Positions 47,631-61,410 are shown, counted from the first letter of the stretch. The stretch: 64,000 nt of DNA from Ophthalmolycus amberensis (GCA_024529925.1 JAFEUB010000895.1:62001-126000), one strand, 5' to 3'. The notes: generated from the sequence alone by a model not told the origin. Numbers and translations: made by a program.

Positions 47631-50600
47631 GGCAGCCTGAGACTCGAGTGAAGTCGTCAAGTGTGGTCGAGATGGAAACTACATTGCTCAGCTTGCCTAT
47701 GTCAGTTTGTTAAGGCTCTGGCGCTGCAGCAGTGTCAAGTGAGGACTGACAGCAGTTGGTCTGTGAGTGTAGACTCAAGTACACTCAGGTGTTCCTGCGC
47801 TGTCTAAGCCAGTTACAGCAGCAGTCAATCTGCACCTGCCTCTTGTCACTGCACATTGTTGCTGATCGGTGGGACCGAGCCAGTGCAAGGATTTCTCATC
47901 CTGACACTTTGTCTGACTGCTCTCAAATCTCAGTTCCGTTTGCTGCTGTCGACTCCCACAGTGCACTGCCCCCACGGTCACTCAGGTTGCTGATAGTGAT
48001 GACGAGGAGCAAGAACAAGACAAGCTGAAGGACTTTCTCAAAGGTCTTTCTCTTCATCAAACCTCTGGTTATGTGTTGGCCGTTAATATTGAAGCTTGAA
48101 GAAGTAATCCCATACATTTTTTACTTGGTCTGTTTTGTTTCTCGAGATTTCTACCTAAATCCGAATCATGATTGGAGTATTGTGTGTGTTTATTAAAGCT
48201 ACTATATATCAGCAGTTCCAAACACCCAGAAGTGATCTGAAAGGAGGTGATGCATTTTATGTTCCTGGTTTGCTGCAAAGGCATGTCTCTGTGAGGCTGG
48301 ACTGACATGTTTACTCTGACTGTGTAGAGAAAGTGTCATGTTAGCAGAGCAGCCGCTTCAGTCCTTCGTAAGCGTCTACACACAATGTGATTTAGGTACA
48401 GTATTGAGTGTAGGTCATATGTGTTTTGGCAGCATTCAGAAGCCAAGACACAAATTCACTGTCATTTTGCACATAAGAAAGGGAGGAAATCAATTCTGAT
48501 GCTCCAAAAACAAATGTAATCGGGGAGGAAACACTTTTTCCTCAAAATGTAATTGATGATGCAGTTTCATTGTATGGGAACGCACCTTTTAGGAGACCAG
48601 GTTCCCGGCCTCCACAGCTGAAGAGACAAAGAAAATAGATCCATTCATAGACATCGCCCAATCTCCGTGCTGAGATACTGACGATGACACATTAGCTTTG
48701 TGATATTCGTCTGGCATTTATGACCTTTGTGTGGGCAGTGGTGCCTTTCAGAGGCTGAACACAACTCATGCAGCCCGAATGACATTCAGGAGACGAGCTT
48801 CAAAGGACAACGTTGGTTACCGCTTCCATCTTGAGAAATCAATGCTCACTGACACAAGACGCTGGTCCTCCTGGCTTCAGCCTTCATGTGGCATCTCACA
48901 TAAGTCAGCTGGCTGTGATTATTCATTGGAAAGCATGGAGGAGCAATCATAGTAATGAACAGGGTAGAAAGCTCATGTAACACTGTACATGAAGTACATT
49001 TTGTTTCTTCCTTTCTTTTGTAAAATGACCGCCTCCTTATTCAAGTGCACCACACAGCCTGCAAGGTGACATTGTTTTTTACACAGAAGGTCTTTCTCAA
49101 AATCAATAGAGCCTGCTGATTGTCAACGAAACAGACTGAGAGGTTCTTTTTCCACCGTGAAGCCTGTTTTTCTATGCAGTCACCACATCAGCACATCAAC
49201 TACAGTCAATCTTACTATTACAGGGTTACAATGTGTACAAACACTTTCACTGTATATTACTGCATTGTCTTTACCTACACACAAACCTAATACCAATACA
49301 ATGCGTATTATGTTAGGATGGTGGTGCATAAACAAATGTTCCTTTCTTCAATTCTTTCAAATGCACCAAACAAAAAAAAAACCCTCTTTGCTAATAAATC
49401 ATGTCCATCTGGGCTGATGACTTGCAGTCTATTCATTCAGTGATGTTCCACTTCCTTTCCATTTTCCCAAACCAGGTAAGTGTGAGGTGGAATTGTCCAC
49501 ATCCATTACCCGTGATATCATCAGAAGTGAGGGCTTCCTGGCACGGTCAGCGGTTGCGACTCTGATTTTGGTCAAGGTTATTGGTTGCACTAGGAAGTCA
49601 GAACGCCTGAACGCCACGCACCGTGTGTTTCGCAATCAGAATTTATTTAGGTTGGAGTTGCCTCCATTTGTGACCCCGTCTGCATGCAAGAGGCGCAGGC
49701 GGGAGGGCAGATTTAGTAGTTGAGATTTTTCTCTGCTGATAGCTCAGCTTGAATTACTCAGCCTCCAAAGGACAACACGGCGCTGTATGAATTGGTCAGC
49801 TGACTCGTGCATAATGCATATGTGATAGACATCAGCACTCTAAAATCAGCTGATGTGCCTGTTTGTTGTGTGGGAGGAATTAAACACCGATACCATGGAT
49901 ACGACTATCCATCACTTGTATTTGATGTCATAGATTAATTTGTTTTTCCTCTTACAAAACATGTTTTATTATGATGAGCTTCTGTCCTAAAGATGATAGT
50001 ACTGGCCCCAAAGTCCCGTCCCCCTGGGTTGGTGTTACTCTATAATTAAACAATATGTAAATAACATACTTGCAAAAATATACTTGATGTATAAGAACAG
50101 ATTTGACATGGCAGCTTGATTTGTTTAAAGAGATTACTTGCATTGTGTCCCTGTTTTATGAAAAACATCCATCTCTAAAATGAAAACTTTCAACAGGCAT
50201 TGGATTTCTGAACAATCTTCTAGATCAGTTGTCAATCAATACAAGCCAGTGTGTATGCCCTGATGTACAGTAGGCCTACATTTAGGAACATATCGTGGTT
50301 TCTATTCTCAGGCCTATGACTAATCTACATTAGTAATGATATTCTAATTCCTACTTTTTTCCTACGGTTGCGAGTGCAGGAAACGCGAGTGTGCCGAGGC
50401 TTAGAGTGGGTAGGTATTTATAGGAGTGTGGCCGGAAGTGGGCGAGTGGCTGAGGTGTGGTCCTGCTCCTGAAATTCAGCTAAGTTTTATCTCCAATACC
50501 AAGTTACAGCTTCGAACAAATACATAAACAGAGAAATTAACGGTGAATTAACTACTTTCAGTTTAGATGACCTCATGTTTCTGTATGCTGTGACATTTAT

Positions 50601-50899
50601 TTTACAATGATTGTGGCCAAAGGTCACGGACTGAAAGAACAAACACTCCACATACAGTAGCAAAGTGAGGCGTAAATTCAAGTCACTTTTTATCTGAATG
50701 CAGATTGCTCGTTATATTGAAGTTGAAGAGAACACGGACACTGTGCTTTTGAAAAAGCCTCTCGACAGTACTCCACTCACTCTGCCAGATGATAACATTT
50801 AGAATTATTGACGATGGGATCCATTTTCTGTCTCTCTCGTGGTTTTGTGTGCCACTATATTTTGCTACACCCTCAGTAAACAGTTTAGTCTTTTGTGTC

Positions 50900-51135
50900 C
50901 ATGGTCCCCAGATGCAGCAGGAAATTGATTCCAAGAATATGGCCAAAGCAACCAAAGAGGTTTTTTTCTACAACCAAACAACAGTATGATCTTCTTGACT
51001 GGGCAGGTGTTTGACATGCTGCAGACCAGACTGAAGGCTAAAAGCTCCTGAACCAAAGAAGAACTGAAGATGTATTTAGTGCAGGGCCGGCAGAGCATCA
51101 ACAGGGAAGATACCAAGTGGGCTACCATTGCGCTG
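50900..51135 (+). pseudogene. Tc1-like transposase relic
   Basis: Pieces in different frames match the order of a Tc1-like transposase C-terminal half: AKATKE, then LQTRLKAK, then KEELK and a stretch reading INREDTKW. Stops and frame changes separate them, so it is dead. The host gene interpretation was dropped because the order and motifs fit the transposase. Confidence 0.65.
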
Positions 51136-51659
51136 TTTACTTAACAAGCATGTGAAAACATTTTCAATCAACTTTTTACAGAGCTCTCTAATTACTTATG
51201 CACTGGCCTTAGCTACAATAATCAGACTAAACATGAGGAATACTGTTAATGCATGATTAAGCATGCATGATTCAAAATGTGCATCAGTGGATTCATGGTA
51301 TTTGCTTTTCATTCTCCACAGAGACACTTGACTACAGGGCCGCAATGAGACAAGAACAGCAGCTCAGTTAAGAGATCCTCATCTCTTGATGGAATGACAC
51401 AACAGAGCTTAAATGTTTGGACATGTGTGGGTTACATCATGAAGAAATGCACGGAGTCAAGTCCGTTTTAGCATGCTGCCAATTGACTTGCAGTGCATTT
51501 TAATAACTTTAATAACTTTGTAATTAGAGGCAAATATAAACTATGAGTTTTGCAGTGTTGGGGTCTGGCAGGAGTGTGTTTGGTTATCTGCAAATATGAA
51601 AAACTAAATGATTGACATCAATAGAATTATTAATAATAATAATAGCTAATAGGTAACAA

Positions 51660-52090
51660 ACACACTATCTTTGCCCGAGACACAAGCCTCTTACTCCGAG
51701 ACGACTTCGTAGCGGTCGATGTGGTTCTTTGAGTTTCTTGGTTAAACTCGGGTCCAGAGCTTCAGGCTGTGTGGTGATAAACCCTCAGTATTGCAGCGGG
51801 GTTCCTCGGAAGTTAAGGAGATCCCTGTACTGACGACCGGCGAAATGTCGACGTTAACGGGGAGAGAACGGGGCATAGAAGTTATCCGTTCTTTCCGTAA
51901 GGATCCAAAAAAACAGACAGGTTAAGACTACGACCTAGGGTTTTTCTTCAAAAGCAACAACGTGGTTGTTTACCTCCTTACACCAACTCGAGTCAGACGG
52001 GACAGCAGCGCGCTGGAGGTGACGCTGTTTTTTATAGATTATGTGACGTCAGGCCGTAGCACAGGGAATCCTTGGGGTGCCCATGGCCCT
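51660..52090 (-). other. CpG-rich patch with TATA and CRE motifs (LTR-like or promoter-like)
   Basis: About 430 bases much richer in CpG than the neighbourhood. On the minus strand a CRE (TGACGTCA, 52051-52044) is followed by a TATAAAAAAC box near 52035, then a GC-rich downstream stretch. This order suits an LTR of a retroelement or a cellular promoter. No ORF or gag/pol similarity is visible beside it. Confidence 0.35.
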
Positions 52091-53479
52091 CGTCCATTGA
52101 AGCCTCAGTGTTGAGTTTGGATGAAAAGTCACATTTAGGTGAGACTTAACGTCTCACAAAGTTCAGTGTGATCCTAACTCAAATCAGGCTGTTGCCTACA
52201 CTGCAGGCCCATGTAGGTTCCTTTGTTCCAACCACATGGTCCCAACAGCAGTCAGTATATGCATCGCCCCAACATTCTTCATCAACGCACCCAGGGTAGA
52301 CTGTGTCCTATATTTCCTTCTTGTACATATTCCAAACACTGAGGATAAAGCAGCCCAGTATTGAATGATTCCACACCTCACGATTTATGTCCAGTGCCAC
52401 TGGGGTGGTAGTTGTGTGCCCTATATGTTAGCGAGGTTGAAAGTAATAGGGATGATTTCTATAGGTGGAGGATAAGTGTGTAACACATCAGATTTAACCA
52501 CAACCATAACCAGTTGTTTAGGTTAACTTAAGCTCACCATTCATTGATTATAGGTTATTTGCCATACCACAATATTTCCGAGACCACACTGTAACTGCCA
52601 TGCACAGATATTGTAGAAAGCGAAGATTTAAAAAGAGTTTTGGTGATGGATTTAAAAAAATGTTGCCATTGAACTTAATTTGGGAGTTTTGCAGAAGTGA
52701 CTACTCTTTACGTTATGGTTTGGTAATAAGGTTGGAATAAAGAACTCCTCTTATACTATTCAAACTGCAAATAAGCAGTATTTTTTTGTTAATAAATGTA
52801 ATCACTATTGAATGATACCAGTTGGTTAAATCGAGTAGCAAAACTGACATATATTAATAGAATATGAACTTGCATATTATCACTTTTAAGAAAGGTGCTA
52901 CAAACCTTGATCTCCCACTACCAACTGACTGATCCTGCTTCCACTGATATGGAGCTGAGTGCTGAAATGCTAAAGAGGATGAATCATACAATTGCATGAA
53001 AAAAATGACACCTCTCCGTTTGACACCTTCAGTTTTCACACTTTGCTGTTGCGAGATTTGAAAGTACCCCAAAACCCTCACAGTTTTCTCTCTGGTATGT
53101 GCATGAAAATGCTGCTCCCTTTTCGGTCCAACACTTCTGCTCAGTGAAATTACACAAAGAATCTCGAGGCAGATGAGAACGTCATCAGCAGGGAAAGCAA
53201 TTGCACCCACAACAGAGAGTGAGCGTAGACGAATGGCAGCAAATGGCTCTTCCTATTGCTATTAAGGCTTATGTTATATTTTGTGTCAGAGTGGTGTTAC
53301 CTCCAAACAAAAGGCCATGAATTGTGTGAACCATGAATATCCACAGCAATTCTTATAGATTTCTAGTCATAAATTATGTTGGGTACATAGTGGATGAATC
53401 TGGCTAAAAGGTGGGACTGAGGGCACTTTCTTACCTGTATTTTGGTTTATTTGGTCCGAACGAAGGTAATTCATTGTTA

Positions 53480-53665
53480 CAGTTACTATTGTGACTGTAC
53501 GCAATATGGACGTAGTCTCCCTGACGTCACCTATAGGTTTATGAAGAGCCTTTGTGAAGTGGATGGCTCTTGCCGTCGGCATCATGGATGTGACGACACA
53601 GCAAAGTCTAAAAATGGGCAAAGATGTGGATCCGGGTGTCGCAGCAGAGGGGACAGCTCTCTCAC
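53480..53665 (+). repeat. decayed teleost DNA-element fragment
   Basis: ATATGGACGTAGTCTCCCTG, ACGTCACCTATAGGTTTATG and GGATGTGACGACACAGC, in order, match a widespread fish element related to the one at 60,729. No complete ends seen. Confidence 0.5.
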
Positions 53666-53704
53666 TTAAGCCTTAATATTATTTAAACGGGTTGAGTTTT
53701 ACAA

Positions 53705-53721
53705 CCCCCCCCCCCCCCCCC
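53705..53721. repeat. poly-C run (17 bases)
   Basis: Uninterrupted C17. Similar runs occur at 27,692-27,706 (C15) and 43,764-43,775 (G12). Confidence 0.95.
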
Positions 53722-54300
53722 TCCACTCCCCAAACTTCCCTAATGACAACCAACATTGCTATTTTGAGACCCTGCAGATAGATGGAAATAAATACATAAT
53801 AGGTATTTCGGTAGCTTGTTCTGAAACTGACACAGACAAAGAATTTGTCAGCTAACCCTCTCCAGGTATATAAAGCTAATGAAAAGCCAATTGTATTGTT
53901 GACACTGTGATGACAGGAGGTGTGGGAGTTAGACACTCGATGTGGGTTGATGCAGTGAGTGCGAGCGGTCAATTTAACCCACTTCATATACTTCACATTA
54001 TGACAAATATAATTCTGTACACAGCACTGAGCAGGTGAAAAGTTTAGTTCTAAAATGAGGCACCCTCTACTGTACATGGAAAAGTGACAAGATTACAACA
54101 AATGACTGTGCTTCTGGGAGACAGAATACTTTATACAGGGTGTTTCCTGCTTTTTAGAGAAATACTGAACGTTGAACCTCAGGTGCCAAAATGGATATGC
54201 AGTAAAATGTTTCGGAAATGAACATGTCAGTTCAATTTCCAGAGAGAAGAAGTCTGGGTAGCTTTGGCCCTCTTGTCTGCATCCTCAGCACTGACGCTAA

Positions 54301-54362
54301 TTCACATTTACATCTTAGTTTGGCAAGGCTCTTATGTAAAGCGACTTATAATCAGTGCTACT
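54301..54362 (+). repeat. short dispersed repeat (GTAAAGCGACTTATAATCAG)
   Basis: A diverged copy of a common fish repeat segment, usually with AAAGCGACTTACAA. Confidence 0.5.
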
Positions 54363-57155
54363 CAGAGCAGCTGAAATCACAATCACTGTAAGCATTCATT
54401 AAAAGATGGGGCCAGACAAAATGAAAAAATAACAGCATGCTTAGCGGTTATGACACTCCAATGGCAGCAACAGCTGACAGAGCACACATGTCAGAATGCA
54501 AAGAAGGGTCACGAATTAAACAGATACTGCGGCGCTCAATCCCTTTTGGGTCGAAGTGTCCAATTGTTGGAATTATTCATGTTATTTTCTGACTTGATCT
54601 GGGTTAACATCAGAGCGGAAAGATATGCAAATCCTCCTACCAATTGTCCCATTTATTTCCCAAGCACGATTATATTCAACTTACACTTGAATATTCCACT
54701 GAAGTCCCAACGCCTAATAAGAAAACATGATTGAGGTGCCCTGGCAAGGTGGCATAAGTGACTGGAGGAATAGACTGTCCTGTCACCAATTCCATCCTCT
54801 AATCACTGCTGGATGCTGCATTTCAATACTTGAGGTATCAGCTGCTGCAGACAGAGAATGTCAAGGGGTGTGTGCCCAATCTCGTCGTGGATTAGGTTTC
54901 ATCTCATGAAATACAAATATTAATGCACCAGGTCTCTGTATGTTTTAAAAGATCAGCTGATTTGTATTCAGTCAGGTAACGCATATCAAGACAGCTGGTG
55001 AAGGATATTTTCACATAAAATATAACTTTTTATCGCATTAAAATGGCAAAAATTGGGAATTAAAAGTGAATCAGATTTCCCTGATAAATGGGAGAGTGGA
55101 TGCTACCATAGCTCAAGGCATGGATGACGGAGCCTTACATCCTTCTTAATTGTTTTGCCTGATATATTTTTGGAGAGAACGCACTTTTGGATTTCTTTTC
55201 AGATTTCTTTCAGTTTATGAAGTGCTAAGTTTTTGTACAGTGCACACGTCGCAAGGAAGTGACTGGGTGGATGGTAGATGGACAAAGTGCAGGACTTCGA
55301 CTTCGGAGACCGAGGTGCACTTCTTTTCACATTTGTTGTTGCTCCGTGCATGCAAAAGAACACCAAGATTATGTTTCAACAAAATAAGAAGACACTGGAT
55401 TTAGAGGATTAAAAACAGCAAACAGCGAGGCAGGCGACAAACCAATGTAAACTCTCCACAAATGCAAATGGGGATGTACAGGAAACATACTCTCACTACT
55501 GGACGCCTTTTTCCATTCGGTCTATTTTTTGTTAAAACTATTTAAAATAAAGAAATATGCCATTTTCTGCACCATTAGTTTGCTATGGACAGTTGTGTTC
55601 AGCAGCTCCTCTAAACCTTCGTCCAAGGTGAAGGCATGCAGTCACGTCAGGATAGTGAGGTAGAAAAAAAGTTGAATTGGCGACTTTGCATTACACCAAA
55701 AACACTTTGGAGTCCCTATCGACAAATGTTGAGAGGCTGTGATGCCATTTGTGATTGCTGTGTTCTGTTAGTGTAACTGGACAATCTCCCGCTCCATCTG
55801 GTCTTCACTAGGCCTGACTCTGAGATACTTGAACTTGAACCAAAACTCCTTTTATAATTGATATTGGACAATCCATCGTTCTTCTGCACAGTACCACAGC
55901 CGGAAACTTGAGGGTGCTAATTCCATTTTTTTTAAATTGCTGTCACTAACTGGCAGCTTTTGCTGTAAATCCTAATGTGACAGTGTTGACACTGGGAACC
56001 TCAGCCTCAGGCTACATGCTGTAGGGTGGTACACTCATCAAGATGACAAGTGTTGAGACATTGGGGCATGAGGTAGCTTCAAAATGGAAAGAAATATTCC
56101 TCTGGGCAGTACAGACAGCACAGCGGAGCACCACGGCTCATATGATCCATTTTCAGTGATCTGTGCAGCACGACACAGTGCACAACATTTAAAACCTTGG
56201 GGTTTACCTTCACTGTCAACTATCCATTGTAAAAGCAACCGAGGGGATGATACAAAAAAAGATTAATTACCTAACTTTGGTGTATCCTCTAGAAAATTAA
56301 AAAGAGGGAGCAGATTTTAGTCATCTCTCTACAGCCTCAGCTATGCTCAGGCATAGTGGCGTACAGAGGAACATCTGGGTATTCCCCAAAGGTGAAGCTT
56401 AAACACACTCCATAAGTGACTGAAATTGCTCAGCTCACATTGCACATTAATTAACAAATGTGCATGAGTAAACACAGTCTGAATATAGCTGTAAATATAC
56501 TAGTAAGCAGAGCTGAACAGATTAAAAATCCTCATTGCCTGAGTACAGTACCACCCTGAAGACCCTGCGTGAATAAATATCTTCAAGGCATGCAAGTGTT
56601 TTATTTGTATACTGCTGCTTCCTCTCCGCAACCTCCTCGCTATCCTCAAGGAGAATTGAGTGAAGAAGTGTTGCAGGAGAGCAGAGACAGTCGGGAGGGA
56701 AGGATATATAGCTGTGTGCACTTCACTTGCGCTATCTGACCATGACCGACCAAAATAAATCACAGAAAGAGTGCTAGCAGTGGGAATAGAAATCCAAGTT
56801 CTTGTGTGAAAGTTGGTGAAGTTTAGGTGCTGGAATGTTTCCTAAATATATAAATTCCTAAATGACTTCTTGAATTACGTGGAAATGCTTTACTGCAGCA
56901 GTATGCATTCTTAATATCACACATGTGTTACATGTCAGCTGCTATTTTGTTTTGCATGTTTTCTCTCACACAGATTTTCTCGGCTGGTCAGAGAATTCAA
57001 ACTTGGACTCTGCCAGCACCATTAAAAAGTAGCAGAGATATAATATGTCTTAGAGCGGTCCATGGGACAACATGATGAAGAGCCTATCAGCCTTTTGTAA
57101 AAAATGAATGATGGGAGAAAAACAAAGTTAAGGTGTCAGGATTTAAATGACTTAT

Positions 57156-57640
57156 ACTAAAGCAATAGTTTACCCCATCAATACCCTTATTCACCTTCTT
57201 GCCGAGAGGTAGATGAGAGGATCGACATCATACGTTACATATGAAGCTACAGGCAGGAGATGGTTATCTTGTATTAGCATACATAATGGTAAGTAATAGG
57301 AAACAGCTGGCCTGACTCTGGCCAAAGTAAAATAAAAAGCACCTTTACAACTCACAAATGAACACATTGACTTAATCCAGAACAAAACTGAAGTGTAAGG
57401 GCGACCCGGTATAGGGTGCTCCCCATGTAGGCTGAGTCCTTGGCAGCGGCCCGGGTTTGATTCTGACCCTGTGGCATTTTGCTGTTTGTCATCGCTCCTC
57501 TCTCTCCCCCCTTACCTGTCATCCTCCAGCTGCTCTAACAGTGGCAATAAAAGCCCTAAAAATAATCTTTAAAAAAGTGTAAAAAGGACATGATGTACCT
57601 TCCCACAGAGCCAGGTTAGCTGATTAACTTTCTGCAAAAA
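57156..57640 (+). mobile_element. teleost miniature element interrupted by a SINE
   Basis: CTTATTCACCTTCTTGCCGA, GAGGTAGATGAGAGGATCGA, ATGAAGCTACAGGCAGGAGA, GGAAACAGCTGGCCTGACTC and AACTGAAGTGTAA match in order a common fish element. It is split at 57,398 by a SINE and resumes with AAGTGTAAAAAGGACA. Its right end is not clear. Confidence 0.65.
57399..57574 (+). mobile_element. tRNA-derived SINE
   Basis: An RNA polymerase III B box-like GGTTTGATTCT is at 57,454-57,464 within CAGCGGCCCGGGTTTGATTC. The body contains CTCTCTCCCCCCTTACCTGT and the tail ATAAAAGCCCTAAAAATAAT typical of a common percomorph SINE. The direct repeats AAGTGTAA at 57,391-57,398 and 57,575-57,582 look like a target-site duplication. 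Confidence 0.8.
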
Positions 57641-58217
57641 GATGAATAAGTGTAGTTCCAAAAACATCTAACAAATGATCAGAATTTATACTTTTAGATT
57701 TGGGCTGCAACTAATGATCCTTTTCATGAACAGAATAAAACAAGAGCAGCCACAAACAAGAGTCTACCTGAAGACATAACATAGAAAGAAGCGTTTAACA
57801 TCCAGTCCCATGATGCATCTTTGGTGATCCTCACTCACACGTGAATGTATGCTCAGTCTCTGCTGTTACATATGGTAGGTTTCCAGCTGTGGGTCCTCTG
57901 TGCATTCACAGACTATCGCTGTTGAACCATGACGTTGGCTGAACTTCACTTCAACTTGATTTACAAAAAAATTCACGCAATTAGAACAGGCAGTGCCACT
58001 ACTGAGAGAACCAATTGGATCACGCCCCCATTTAACGCCCCCATTTATTTGTGCCATTTTTTAATCCTATTATTAACAGCTGTTGTTGCTAACAGCTGCT
58101 AGACGGAGGCTGGAAAAAGTCCCATAACACAGAAACTTGATTCAATTTTCACCTCAAAACAGTCATACATGAGAGTTAATGGCAGCACTGTCAAAGGATT
58201 CAGATAGAAATCACATG

Positions 58218-58238
58218 GTGTGTGTGTGTGTGTGTGTG
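58218..58238. repeat. short (GT)n
   Basis: About 21 bases of GT. Confidence 0.85.
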
Positions 58239-58678
58239 AATAATGGGATGATATATCGTCACACAATGGCAGATTAATATACACTGTATGACCCGATCCG
58301 CTGTGTCCTTCACTCACAACCATTCCTCGTTTTAATTTGTCATCAAGCTCTTTTCAGAATTAGAGAGCTCAATGTGGCTAGTTTCCAATCTCACCTGCAG
58401 CAGACTGACAGTGTATTCTGCTTCCTAATGGCTGCCACAACTTTCTTTTATCTTCAAATTTCAGGTGGTGGTCACTAAGCCTCTACTGGGCACAGAAACT
58501 CTCTCTCTCTCTCTCTGCCAGTCTGTCGTTTTCTGCGAGCGGTTATTTTATTCAGTATGCAAATTAATCAATTATTCGTAAGAAATGCATTTATTAGATG
58601 TTGACCAAGAATTACTGGGCAGAAAAGTCTACTGCTAGAAAGGCTGGTTGTCTGCTAGCTCAATAAGACCTACAGTAC

Positions 58679-58682
<4 letters not shown>

Positions 58683-58719
<37 letters not shown>
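58683..58719. repeat. (AT)n microsatellite
   Basis: About 37 bases of alternating AT. Confidence 0.95.
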
Positions 58720-58720
<1 letters not shown>

Positions 58721-60728
58721 TTTTTAAATTATACATTTACTGTGTAAGTAAAACTGTACTGTTTCACATCAAATAAATTAATTTAAACTATAAGTATTGT
58801 TTTACATTACGTCTTCAAAACGGAATAAATAATGAAATAATCCAAAGCTACGACTCAGTTATCGGTTGTCATAGTAACACCACACACAGGGTGCACAGCA
58901 GTTATAAATGGTGAATATCAGAGCAAGAAAGGGAAAGATGTATCACTGTAAACAGAGCTCAAAGAAAGGCTGATACACCGCAATACAGTCTGAGACCATT
59001 GAACATGAGCCGAGCACAAGAAATGAAATCAGACTGTAAACTGGAAGCTTCTTGGTTTACGGATTTCAGTGGAGAGGCGAAGCTACAGCCGTGCAGATTG
59101 TTACAGGGATGATCAGTGGTGACTATAATGTGAATTACTGAATATTAAACGGTCTGTAGAGGTGCGAGTAATATTTGATCTTAAAGTGTACTAAAGTAAC
59201 ATAACCATATCATATTGACATGGTTAAGTTTGAGACAGGACTGCATTCATTTAATAAATTCAACAATATGATAATGCTAATTGCAACCATTTGTTGTTCT
59301 GGATTACTCATCTAGTGTGTTATTGTCCTGTTCCAGTCAGTGGACAGGCAATGGCTTGCATTAGTGTTAAACAGACCAGACTAGTTGTTTCCCATGTCAA
59401 ATATCAACATGCCAGCAGTTGGGGAGCAAGACAGATGTGAAAGCAATGCTTTCCATGCTGTCAGTGAACTGACAGAGACAGCACTCTTCTCCATAACTTG
59501 GTTTTATAGTCTTGTTTTATAGTCTTGTTTGAGCCCTTGTCCCACTATAACAAACCTGGACAGTACTACTCAGAGTGAGCTGTATTAAAATATCATAGAT
59601 ATTGACTTGTCTTTGCAGCATTGGCTGTTGTTACAGCTTGCATGCATTAGTACAATAGGTTTGAACTTCATGTATATCTAACAGTATACGTATTGTGCTC
59701 TCCGTGATGTACAGTCGGTTTCATCTGCACTAAGCTGAACAACCTTCCCTTGACAGCTATGCGGAGCTGCAGGGTAGCAGACTAAAACAATCAAAGTAGC
59801 AACAAGAAAGAAAGGGATGCAAGAGGGAGGGAGAAAAAAAGATGAATAAAAACAGCTTTCCTTGATGAGAGTGAGCCAGTGGGCCGCTGGCTGTTTGTTC
59901 CACACCAGAATGTCAAACAGGGCAGCAGTAGCCCACGATGAGTCACAGAGGTGAAAATCATGTCAGAAGTAGACGAGAAGAAGACAAGTCACCAGACTCC
60001 CAGGACCCAAAAGTCACCCAAGAATCAAAAGCAGTGCAGACAAGGCAGAATATTACCCACACATAGTCACATGCTGGAGTTTCCTCCTCCAGGAGATGTG
60101 CTTGTGCTTCGCTGAAATGCACTTCTAGGAAACGTGACTTCTGTTTCCTCTGTATGTGCACTTCTCGCTTGTGGCAAGTGCTGTAAACTAGGCTACACGA
60201 TGAGGCCTTGATGCCTTCACACCACAAACCACAGGAAGAACTAGCCGCCAAATGTCATTTTGACAGTGTGTGATGTTCACCTTCTTCTTCTCTAGTCGGC
60301 AGCCTGGGAAAGTTATAAAAGTGAACTTTCAGCAGAGCAGCCAGCAGCAGCAAATCATCATGTGTCTGTGTTTACCGCATGTCCTAGCTATCACTGCACC
60401 ACCACTGGCAGTACAGCTGGCTCAAGTCAGCCATCCAACAGCACGCAGCGATGTGGCTGTGGGCGGTGTGAATGTTGTCACTCTTCAGCGAGCATAGGGA
60501 CCTGGAGATTTTTATGCAACTACTTCTTGGTAATATAGCAGCGGTCTCTCTGCAATCAATCGTGAGAGTGTCTCATCAATCAGTCTCAACTTGTATCGAT
60601 CCTGCTTTTGTACTGTACTTCACAAAAACAGTGAGATGAGAGAGGTGCAACAACTTTTGAACTTATTGACTTTGCTACTGAGATCTGAGTGCAGTGTCAA
60701 TGTCCTACGGGTGGCTCCCACAGGGTCA

Positions 60729-61190
60729 GATCATAGACTGTCTATAAGAAGTAACCTGACGTCACCCATTGGTTTGTGGACAACAGTTTTGAAGCCTTCA
60801 GCATTTTTGCCGTCACTATATCTTGTTTTTTTAGGAATCGGAAGAGACACGAGAGGGTGGAGCAAAGTATTACCGAACGCTGATCAAGACATTTTAAGTT
60901 CACAGACATTTAAGACGAAAACAAGGACAATTCTCTGCAGTCCAGACAACGCAGTGCTTGCAACAATGACAAGGTAGTCACGCCCTAAAGCATTCCCTGC
61001 TTTATTGTCTATTTTACTCTAAATAGGATTATCATATTGAACATAATTTACTTATAGAATTCTATACAATCTGACCTCTTTTTTGCAACTAGAGTAGTCG
61101 CCCCCTGCTGGCCATTGGAAAGAATGAACAGTTAAGGCACTTCTGCATTGGCTTCACTTTTCAGAACCGGAGGTCGCCGCCTGGGTCAGA
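60729..61190 (+). mobile_element. common teleost DNA element (CATAGACTGTCTATAAGAAG type)
   Basis: CATAGACTGTCTATAAGAAG, TGACGTCACCCATTGGTTTG, GACACGAGAGGGTGGAGC, ACCGAACGCTGATCAAGACA, AGTAGTCGCCCCCTGCTGGC and CCGGAGGTCGCCGCCTGG follow the order of a very frequent fish element, probably hAT-derived and non-autonomous. The 128-codon ORF inside it is incidental. Confidence 0.75.
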
Positions 61191-61410
61191 TCAATGACAG
61201 GGTGAATAAGTATCTGTCCCCTGCACAGGGCGCCATGAGAGGACAACTGGCCTCTGGGAAATAACAGGATTTTACATGTTTAGTTTTTGTTCAGATAACT
61301 TTCATTTACGTTTTAGCAATGATACAAAAAATATGTTTGGGCGAGTAAGAAACAGAATTTAAATACAAAGTACACCTTTGGCTGGCAATAGTATTGCAAG
61401 TATTTAGTTA

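Noticed and set aside
60591..60977. 128-codon open frame, plus strand
   Set aside because: Most of it lies within a common non-autonomous transposon.
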